A stretch of DNA of 49,842 nt from JAVBJV01 sp031546815. Its GTDB lineage: Bacteria > Pseudomonadota > Alphaproteobacteria > Acetobacterales > Acetobacteraceae. The notes beneath the pieces are model-generated. The model was not told where the DNA came from and did not search any database. It worked only from the letters and a program-made list of their open reading frames with translations. Every line of letters starts with the position of its first letter. The stretch's first letter is position 1. Positions 33,602 to 40,350 of the stretch are shown in pieces. The translations under genes were made by a program, and so were the position numbers. The stretch covers positions 1 through 49,842 of the forward strand of contig JAVBJV010000023.1 of the NCBI GenBank assembly GCA_031546815.1, read 5' to 3'.

Positions 33602-34249
33602 ATGGATCACCCAGAGATATGGCGCGCCATCGACACATTGGCAGCCGAACAAGGATTATCACCTTCGGGTCTGGCGCGCCGTGCCGGGCTGGACCCCACT
33701 GCATTTAACCCGTCGAAGCGGCTTGGCCCCGACGGCCGCCCACGTTGGCCGTCGACCGAGAGCATCTCGAAAGTATTACGCACAACCGATACACAGCTCG
33801 ACGCATTTGCCGCGCTGGTCACCGGGCAAGCGCCGCTGTCCAGCACGTCGCGTGCAGCAGCGGGGCGGCAGGTGCCGATGTTACCGCTGGATCAGGTTAT
33901 CGGCGACGGGTTGTTCGATTCATCCGGCTTCCCGATCGACGCCGCGTGGAAAGAAACACCACAGCCGACAAGCGGCGACCCGCATGCCTATGCGCTGGAA
34001 GTCACCGACGAGTCGCTGGAACCGGTCTTCCGCGTCGGCACGTTGCTGCTGGTCTCGCCCGCTGCCCCCGTCCGGCGGGGCGACCGGGTGGTGGTGCGCA
34101 CGCAACGCAGCGAGGTGATGGTCAAGCAGCTTGTCCGTCGCGGTGCCAGTCGGGTCGATCTGAAAGCGATGAACCCGACCCGCAACGACCGCAGCTTTGC
34201 ACTGTCGGAAATCGCCTGGTTGCATCGCATCGTCTGGGCCAGTCAGTAA
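33602..34249 (+). CDS. S24-family (LexA/CI-like) helix-turn-helix repressor
   Basis: 215 residues. The N-terminal 70 residues are a helix-turn-helix domain (G-L-S-P-S-G-L-A-R-R-A-G-L-D, then R-W-P-S-T-E-S-I-S-K-V-L). The C-terminal half is an S24 peptidase domain: S138 in D-E-S-L-E-P and K175 in E-V-M-V-K-Q are 37 residues apart, as S119 and K156 are in LexA, and A87-G88 (A-A-A-G-R-Q-V-P) could be the self-cleavage site. It should repress until RecA-stimulated cleavage. Similar regulators are widespread in alphaproteobacterial chromosomes, so it may also be a host gene. It diverges from the virion-linked operon and is convergent with livF. Confidence 0.85.
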   Translation: MDHPEIWRAIDTLAAEQGLSPSGLARRAGLDPTAFNPSKRLGPDGRPRWPSTESISKVLRTTDTQLDAFAALVTGQAPLSSTSRAAAGRQVPMLPLDQVIGDGLFDSSGFPIDAAWKETPQPTSGDPHAYALEVTDESLEPVFRVGTLLLVSPAAPVRRGDRVVVRTQRSEVMVKQLVRRGASRVDLKAMNPTRNDRSFALSEIAWLHRIVWASQ

Positions 34250-34252
34250 CAC

Positions 34253-34903
34253 TCATGCACGGGGAGCCTTGATGCTCCCCGTTTCTATTTCCAGCATCCG
34301 ATGCGCGATCGATGTCGCGAAGATGTTATTCTGCTCGGCCAGTAAGACCGCAATACCATCGGCGTTCAGCTGCCGGATTGCCGTGGCCAGATGCTCGACG
34401 ATGATCGGCGCCAGACCTTCCGATGGCTCGTCCAGCAGCAACAGGCGCGGGTTGCCCATCAGCGCGCGGGCAATCGCCAGCATCTGCTGTTCGCCACCGC
34501 TCATCGCGCCGCCCTTGCGAGTGCGCATGTCGGCAAGCCTGGGGAACAGGGTGAACACACGCTCCACCGTCCAGCCTTCTTGCCCCGCACGCGCGGGCAG
34601 GCGTGCAGTGTCGAGGTTTTCCAGCACCGTCAGATCGGTAAAGATCCGCCGCTCTTCCGGCACGTAGGATATCCCGGCCCGCACGATCCGGTGCGTGGGC
34701 AGATGTGTGATATTCCGATCCTCAAAAACAATGCGGCCATGTGCGGCGCGCACCAGCCCCACAATCGTCTTCAACGTGGTGGACTTGCCCGCCCCGTTGC
34801 GCCCGCACAGGAACACCGCCTCGCCCGGTGCGATGTGGAAGCTGACATCGTGCAGGATATGCGCCTTGCCATAAAATGCGTTCACTGCGTCCAGCCGCAA
34901 CAT
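34253..34903 (-). CDS. livF: Branched-chain amino-acid type ABC transporter, ATP-binding protein LivF
   Basis: 216-residue ATPase with Walker A G-R-N-G-A-G-K-S-T, the LivF-type Q-equivalent loop Y-V-P-E-E-R-R-I-F, signature M-S-G-G-E-Q-Q-M and Walker B L-L-L-L-D-E-P-S-E-G-L. It energises import with LivG. It is the last gene of the operon, overlaps livG by one base, and ends three bases from the convergent repressor gene. Substrate may be amino acids, amides or short acids, since HAAT transporters vary. Confidence 0.93.
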   Translation of the reverse strand: MLRLDAVNAFYGKAHILHDVSFHIAPGEAVFLCGRNGAGKSTTLKTIVGLVRAAHGRIVFEDRNITHLPTHRIVRAGISYVPEERRIFTDLTVLENLDTARLPARAGQEGWTVERVFTLFPRLADMRTRKGGAMSGGEQQMLAIARALMGNPRLLLLDEPSEGLAPIIVEHLATAIRQLNADGIAVLLAEQNNIFATSIAHRMLEIETGSIKAPRA

Positions 34904-35646
34904 CAGACCACACCCCCAAGATAGGTGTCGCGTACCAGCGCATTGGCGCGGATCTCGGCGGGCGTTCCGGCGGCAATCAACGCGCCGTCGTTCATCACCA
35001 GAATGCGATCCGCCGTGTTGAACACCACGTCCATATCGTGTTCTGTAAACAGCACCGCCACCTCGCGCCGCTGCGCCAGAGAGCGCACCAGCGCCATCAG
35101 CGCCGCACGTTCATCGGGAGCCATTCCGGCGGTGGGTTCGTCCATCAGCAGCAGCTTCGGCGCGGTGGCCAGAGCCATCGCCAGTTCCAGCCGCTTCAGA
35201 TCGCCATAGGCAAGCACACCCGCCGCACGTTCCGTCTGGTCACGCAGCCCGACCAGGTCCAGCAGCATGGTCGCCTGATTGGTGAAGCGCGCATCGGCGC
35301 TGTTCCAGAACCGCCAGATGCGGTTGTAATGCGACAGCAACGCCATGCGCACATTCTCGCGCAGTGTCATCGATGCAAAGGTCGCGGTGATCTGAAACGT
35401 ACGCCCCACACCACGCCTGCAAATCTGCTGTGGCGACAGGCCGGCGATGTCCACACCATCCAGCACGATGCGCCCGGTATCCGGACGCAGCTGCCCGTTC
35501 AGCATGTTGAAGCTGGTGGACTTGCCCGCACCGTTGGGGCCGATCAGCGCCACAACCTCGCCGGTCCGCACGGTGAACGACAGATCGCGCACGGCACGGA
35601 CACCCCCGAACGACTTGCCCAGATTCTCGACATGCAGCGTCGTCAT
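34903..35646 (-). CDS. livG: Branched-chain amino-acid type ABC transporter, ATP-binding protein LivG
   Basis: 247-residue ATPase. G-P-N-G-A-G-K-S-T is Walker A, the LivG-type V-G-R-T-F-Q-I-T segment follows, and the L-A-Y-G-D-L-K-R-L-E-L-A signature precedes L-L-M-D-E-P-T-A-G-M. The C-terminal R-A-N-A-L-V-R-D-T-Y-L-G is the usual LivG ending. The ATG overlaps the permease stop codon as ATGA, so translation is coupled. Confidence 0.94.
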   Translation of the reverse strand: MTTLHVENLGKSFGGVRAVRDLSFTVRTGEVVALIGPNGAGKSTSFNMLNGQLRPDTGRIVLDGVDIAGLSPQQICRRGVGRTFQITATFASMTLRENVRMALLSHYNRIWRFWNSADARFTNQATMLLDLVGLRDQTERAAGVLAYGDLKRLELAMALATAPKLLLMDEPTAGMAPDERAALMALVRSLAQRREVAVLFTEHDMDVVFNTADRILVMNDGALIAAGTPAEIRANALVRDTYLGGVV

Positions 35647-37460
35647 GTGCGTTGCGCCATGCCAGCAATACCGCGCGGGAACACCAGCACCAGCAGCACG
35701 ATGATGCCGCCCAGCGCCAGCCGCCAGTAATCGGTGCTGCGCAACAGCACGTCATAAAGCCCCGTGTACACCAACGCACCGATCATCGGTCCCGTGATGG
35801 TCTGCACACCGCCCAGCAGCACCATCAGCAACGCATCGACGGATTTCGGAATACTGACATAGGTGGGGAACACACTGCCCTTCTGAAAGGCATACACCGC
35901 CCCTGCCAATCCCGCTGCAGCCCCCGCAATCGCAAATCCAACAGCGCGCACCTTGTATGTCGCAATGCCAATCGCCTCGGCCCGCAGCGTTGAATCGCGC
36001 GCAGCGCGCAGCGCATAGCCGAACGGCGCAAACAGCACCCGCCGCAACAGCAGCGTTGCCCCCAGGCACAGCACCAGCACGACCCAGTAAAACACCTGCG
36101 CATCCTGCGCCCAGCTCGCGGCACGCACACCAAGGATACCGTTATCACCGCCCGTCACCTCGACCAGCTGAGACGCCGCCGCCCAGACGATCTGCGCAAA
36201 CGCCAGAGTCAGCATCGCCATGTAGACACCCGACAGCCGCACCACCAACGCCCCCACCAGCAGCGCCAGCACACCAGCCGTCAGCATCGCCACCAGCATG
36301 GCGGCCGACATCAGCAACGATGCAGCACTCAGCGCCGCAACATACGCGCCAATCCCGAACCATGCGGCGTGCCCGAAACTCGGCATGCCGCCCGGCCCCA
36401 TCATGAAATGCAGCGATGCCGCAAACAGCATCAGCACCAACGCCTCGGTCAGCACCGAAAGCAGATACGGCCCCAGCACGAATGGAGCCACCAGCAACAC
36501 GCACAACCCCGCCAGCGCCAGCAGATGCAGCGCGCCCGAAGCAGGACGCACCAGCGGGAACTCCAGCGCGCTGCCATGTGCCTGCGGCAATGCGCGGCCC
36601 AGCAGACCATGCGGCCGCACTGCCAGCACAACACCCATCACCAGGAAGATCAGCACCAGAGTGATTTTCGGAAACAGCGCAATGCCGAATGTCTGCATCA
36701 GCGCGATCAGCACCGCCGCCAGATACGCACCGGTAATGCTGCCCAGTCCGCCCACCACCACAACCACAAACGCATCGACAATCAGCGCCAGATCCATCCC
36801 CAGATTGGCCGACCCACCCGGCAGCATCAGCGCGCCACCCAGCCCCGCCAGCGCCGAGCCCAGCGCGAACACCGATGCAAACAACCAGCGTTCATTCACC
36901 CCCAGTGCCGCCAGCATGTCGCGATCCTGCGTCGCTGCGCGAATCAGTCGTCCCCAGCGCGTGCGATACAGCAGCAGGAACAGACCACCCAGCACCAGCG
37001 GCGCAACGCCGATCAGGATCAGGTCGAACAGCGGGAAACGCTCACCCAGAATATTCACACTCGCCCGCAGCCATGCGGGGCGTGGCAGAGTGCGTTCCTC
37101 CGCCCCCCAGATCCACAGCGCGATATCCTGCACCATCAGCACCACGCCAAACGTCGCCAGCAATTGCAGCAGTTCCGGCAACCGGTACAGCCGACGCAGC
37201 AGCGCGGTTTCCAGCAGCAGCCCGATCACCCCCACCACCAGCGCCGCCAGCACAACGCCCGCCACAAACCACAGCGGATCGCGCGGCAGCAACGTCAGGA
37301 TGTTCCACGCCAGATACGCGCCCAACATCGTCAGGCTGCCATGCGCGAAATTCACGATGCGGGTAACGCCGAAAATCACCGTCAACCCGGACGCCACCAG
37401 AAATAGCGACGATGCCGCGGCCAGCCCGGTCAGGATCTGTAGCAGAAGCGCCGTCATCAC
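35643..37460 (-). CDS. Fused LivH-LivM permease
   Basis: 605 residues, joining the two membrane subunits normally made separately. Residues 1-285 follow LivH (S-G-L-T-V-I-F-G-V-T-R-I-V-N-F-A-H-G and G-G-L-G-S-I-T-G-A); residues about 310-600 follow LivM (F-A-A-S-L-H-F-M-M-G-P-G-G-M-P-S-F-G-H-A and the R-A-A-R-D-S cytoplasmic loop). Such fusions occur in some alphaproteobacteria. Start and end both overlap neighbouring genes as ATGA, so this is a genuine fusion within the operon. Confidence 0.93.
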   Translation of the reverse strand: MMTALLLQILTGLAAASSLFLVASGLTVIFGVTRIVNFAHGSLTMLGAYLAWNILTLLPRDPLWFVAGVVLAALVVGVIGLLLETALLRRLYRLPELLQLLATFGVVLMVQDIALWIWGAEERTLPRPAWLRASVNILGERFPLFDLILIGVAPLVLGGLFLLLYRTRWGRLIRAATQDRDMLAALGVNERWLFASVFALGSALAGLGGALMLPGGSANLGMDLALIVDAFVVVVVGGLGSITGAYLAAVLIALMQTFGIALFPKITLVLIFLVMGVVLAVRPHGLLGRALPQAHGSALEFPLVRPASGALHLLALAGLCVLLVAPFVLGPYLLSVLTEALVLMLFAASLHFMMGPGGMPSFGHAAWFGIGAYVAALSAASLLMSAAMLVAMLTAGVLALLVGALVVRLSGVYMAMLTLAFAQIVWAAASQLVEVTGGDNGILGVRAASWAQDAQVFYWVVLVLCLGATLLLRRVLFAPFGYALRAARDSTLRAEAIGIATYKVRAVGFAIAGAAAGLAGAVYAFQKGSVFPTYVSIPKSVDALLMVLLGGVQTITGPMIGALVYTGLYDVLLRSTDYWRLALGGIIVLLVLVFPRGIAGMAQRT

Positions 37461-38653
37461 ACCGGGCGCAGACGCCGCACCGTTTCATCGTCGGGCAAAT
37501 GGCGCGCACCGTCTTCATACCGCCAGTCCACCATCACGCCCTTGCCGTCGCGCAACGCGGTGCGCCCAACATAAGCCCCGAAGGTCGACTGATGATCCAG
37601 CGCCCGATACTGCGCCTGCCCGAACGGCGTCATGAATTCCGCACCACGGAAACCGGCGATCAGCTTGTCGATCTCCAGCGATCCCGCCCGCGCAATCCCC
37701 GCCGCCATCGACGTGAACGTCGCGTGCCCGATCACCGATCCCAGGCGTGGATAATCGTTGAAGCGCGCCTTGTATGCATCGCGGAATGCCACGTGTTCCG
37801 GCGTATTGATGTCCTGCCACGGATACCCGGTGACGATCCAGCCTTCGGGTGTTTCCTCGCCCAGTGCATCCAGATATTCCGGCTCGCCGGTCAACATCGA
37901 GACCACGGGACGCCCCTCGAACAGACCGCGCGTATTGCCCTGTCGCACAAAGGCGGTCAGGTCGGTGCTGAACGTCACATTGAAAATCGCGTCCGGTCGT
38001 GCCGCCGCCAGCGCCTGAATGCTCGCCCCCGCATCGATGCGCCCCAGCGCGGGCCACTGTTCGACAACGAACTCAACATCGGAGCGACGCGCCTTCAGCA
38101 GCGTCTTGAACCACGCCACCGCCGATTGCCCGTATTCGTAATTCGGCGCGATGATCGCCCAGCGTTTGGCGGGCAGCTTCGCCGCTTCCTCGACCAGCAT
38201 CGACGCCTGCATATAGGTCGAGCACCGCAGCCGGAAGCAATACGGATGCCCCTTGTCCCACACCATCGCATCAGCCAGCGGTTCCGCCGCCACGAACAAC
38301 CGCTTCGCCTGCAACGCCACATCGCTGACCGCGAGTGCGACATTCGACAGGAACGTGCCCGCCAGCAGATCGACCTTCGCGTCGTTCAGCAATTCATTCG
38401 CCAGCCGCACGGCATCCTGTGGTTTGCCGGTATCATCGCGCGAGATCACTTCGATCTTGCGCCCCAGCACACCACCTGCCGCGTTGATCTGCTCAACCGC
38501 CAACTGCCAGCCATTCCGATACGGCAGCGTGAACGCGGGGATCGCGGTGTAGGAATTGATCTCGCCCACCTTGATCGGCGCATCGCCCTGCGCACGCGCC
38601 AGGGCAGGCAGTGCCAGAGTGGTTGCCAGGAATGTCCGGCGCGATGTTGTCAT
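37457..38653 (-). CDS. ABC transporter substrate-binding protein (Liv/amide type)
   Basis: 398 residues. A twin-arginine signal S-R-R-T-F-L-A with an A-R-A cleavage site implies export in folded form. The mature part has the type I periplasmic-binding fold: I-K-V-G-E-I-N-S-Y near the start, G-R-K-I-E-V-I-S-R-D-D-T (about 72-83) and the A-P-N-Y-E-Y-G-Q-S segment near 167-175. The start at 38653 has GAGGA before it, four bases after the SDR stop codon. The substrate is not evident. Confidence 0.9.
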   Translation of the reverse strand: MTTSRRTFLATTLALPALARAQGDAPIKVGEINSYTAIPAFTLPYRNGWQLAVEQINAAGGVLGRKIEVISRDDTGKPQDAVRLANELLNDAKVDLLAGTFLSNVALAVSDVALQAKRLFVAAEPLADAMVWDKGHPYCFRLRCSTYMQASMLVEEAAKLPAKRWAIIAPNYEYGQSAVAWFKTLLKARRSDVEFVVEQWPALGRIDAGASIQALAAARPDAIFNVTFSTDLTAFVRQGNTRGLFEGRPVVSMLTGEPEYLDALGEETPEGWIVTGYPWQDINTPEHVAFRDAYKARFNDYPRLGSVIGHATFTSMAAGIARAGSLEIDKLIAGFRGAEFMTPFGQAQYRALDHQSTFGAYVGRTALRDGKGVMVDWRYEDGARHLPDDETVRRLRPV

Positions 38654-38657
38654 TGAA

Positions 38658-39401
38658 TTATCCTCGGCCAACGAACGGCATCCTGGTCGCCATCACTGTC
38701 ATGAACTGCACATTCGCATCCAGCGGCATTTCCGCCATGCAGACCAGCGCATCGGCCACGCATTTCACATCCATGCGCGGCTCCACCATCATGTCGCCGT
38801 TGGCCTGCTTGATCCCGGCTGCCATCCGGTCTGTCATCTCGGTCGCAGCGTTGCCGATGTCGAGCTGCCCGCACGCGATATTGTATTTCCGCCCATCGAG
38901 CGAAAGCTGGCGCGTCAGCCCCGTGATCGCATGTTTGGTGGTTGTGTACGCCACCGCATCCGGCCGCGGCGCATAGGCCGAGATTGAGCCGTTATTGACG
39001 ATCCGCCCACCCTGCGGGGCCTGTTCCTTCATCATCCGCCACGCAGCGCGCGCGCACAGGAACGCACCGGTCAGATTGACTGACACAACACTGTTCCACT
39101 GCGCCAGCGTGATGTCGCCAAACTCGGCCTGCAAGCCACGACCCGCATTGTTGAACAGCAGATCCAGCCGCCCGAATTCCGCACGCACCCGCGCGAACAC
39201 CGCATCGACCGCTGCTTCATCGGCCACATCCGCCACCACCGGGATAATACGCGGAGCAAGCGCAGCCGTTTCTTCCAGTTGCGCCTGCCGCCGCCCGGCG
39301 ATCACCACGCTCCAGCCTTTTTCCGCCAACCCGATCGCGCAGGCCCGACCGATACCGCTGCCGCCGCCCGTGACGACGGCAATTTTTGATTGATGCGACA
39401 C
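38658..39401 (-). CDS. SDR family oxidoreductase
   Basis: 247 residues. The Rossmann nucleotide motif T-G-G-G-S-G-I-G is at 11-18, N-N-A-G at 84-87, the catalytic serine near 139-141, and Y152 with K156 form the Y-x-x-x-K pair. R37/R38 after strand 2 favours NADP(H). Substrate unknown; its place as first gene of the transporter operon suggests it acts on the imported compound. Confidence 0.92.
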   Translation of the reverse strand: MSHQSKIAVVTGGGSGIGRACAIGLAEKGWSVVIAGRRQAQLEETAALAPRIIPVVADVADEAAVDAVFARVRAEFGRLDLLFNNAGRGLQAEFGDITLAQWNSVVSVNLTGAFLCARAAWRMMKEQAPQGGRIVNNGSISAYAPRPDAVAYTTTKHAITGLTRQLSLDGRKYNIACGQLDIGNAATEMTDRMAAGIKQANGDMMVEPRMDVKCVADALVCMAEMPLDANVQFMTVMATRMPFVGRG

Positions 39402-39450
39402 GCTTTCCCCCGATTATTCCTGGATGCCTGTTCCGGCGTCGCGTTATCCC

Positions 39451-39873
39451 TTATCGGACCAGCCGCGCATGCGCGCCGCCCGCATCTTCCATGATCTGCC
39501 GCGCGGCTTCCGCCGCGGGGCGTTCAGTGGTGGCAACGGCCAGAATGATGCCACCGATCTCGTCCGTGGTGGCGGGTTTTTCCGCGCTCTGCGCACTGGC
39601 ATCCAGCACCGTGGCCGCCTGCACGCCCGAGGCCATTGCGCCACCCAGCGCCGCGGCAATCGCACCGCCCGCCAGCGCACTCACAATGCTGATCAGCTCG
39701 CTGCCGATCTTGCTGGGGGCCGCCGCGCCGGGTTCCTCGCCAACCACGCTGATCGTCGCGCGGTCGAACCCGTCGATTTCCAGCGCGTGAATTGCCTGCT
39801 CCAGCGTCGCGCGATCGGCGAACAAAGCACAGGCACCGTGCACGTCGCGTGTATCGGAAGATGTCGGCATCAA
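39451..39873 (-). CDS. General stress protein 17M-like domain protein
   Basis: 140 residues. The N-terminal domain (A-L-F-A-D-R-A-T-L-E-Q-A-I-H-A-L-E-I-D-G-F) matches the 17M-like pattern, a small alpha/beta fold. The middle is Ala/Gly-rich (A-L-A-G-G-A-I-A-A-A-L-G-G-A) like a membrane-inserting glycine-zipper hairpin, and the end again looks alpha/beta. The role is unknown. Either of two consecutive ATGs may start it. Confidence 0.7.
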   Translation of the reverse strand: MMPTSSDTRDVHGACALFADRATLEQAIHALEIDGFDRATISVVGEEPGAAAPSKIGSELISIVSALAGGAIAAALGGAMASGVQAATVLDASAQSAEKPATTDEIGGIILAVATTERPAAEAARQIMEDAGGAHARLVR

Positions 39874-39901
39874 AACCCCCTTGGTCTACGGGAAAGGAAA
39901 A

Positions 39902-40330
39902 TCAGTCGTTCTCAGGCACCCGGCGACGGGTCTGCGCGGCACGTTCCAGCGCACGCGCCAGCAGCTGGTCGAGCTTGAACGCCTCGACCAGAAAATCCAG
40001 CATGCGACGTTCCTGCTCGATCGCAAAATTATCGGCCGCTACCACGTCGCAGGCCACCAGATACGCAGTCTCGCGCAGGTCGGGCGGCAGCGCATCGCAG
40101 ATCAGCGTCGCGGCGCGGGTCAGGCCGTCCTCTTCCTTCATCAGCATGACGGTCACATCCATCGCCTGCGTCAGCGCGGCCGAGGTCATGCCCTGAAACG
40201 CCGGCATCGTCTGCACGTTGGCCGACATCACGCCAATCTCGCGATCGGTCATGTCGCCATCGGCCGAGCCGGCCAGTACCATCGTGCAGATCAGCGCCTG
40301 CTGCGGCGTAAGTCCCATCGGGGCAAGCAT
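39902..40330 (-). CDS. TerB-like (tellurite resistance) family protein
   Basis: 142 residues, all helical. The order of M-V-L-A-G-S-A-D-G-D-M-T-D-R-E near 17-31 and C-D-V-V-A-A-D-N-F-A-I-E-Q-E-R near residues 93-107 shows the two acidic metal-binding positions of the TerB/TerB-C fold. Functions range from tellurite resistance to signalling. It follows the helicase by about 20 bases on the same strand and may share its transcript. Confidence 0.8.
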   Translation of the reverse strand: MLAPMGLTPQQALICTMVLAGSADGDMTDREIGVMSANVQTMPAFQGMTSAALTQAMDVTVMLMKEEDGLTRAATLICDALPPDLRETAYLVACDVVAADNFAIEQERRMLDFLVEAFKLDQLLARALERAAQTRRRVPEND

Positions 40331-40350
40331 GGTCGGTCTCCTTCGTTCAG

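Noticed and set aside
33428..33652. A 74-codon minus-strand frame over the divergent promoter region
   Set aside because: It overlaps the repressor start, both predicted promoters and the start of the 132-residue gene, and lacks a binding site.
22077..34252. An ordinary intact prophage with integrase and att sites
   Set aside because: No integrase, no tRNA target and no flanking direct repeat could be found, and the gaps to host genes are three or four bases.
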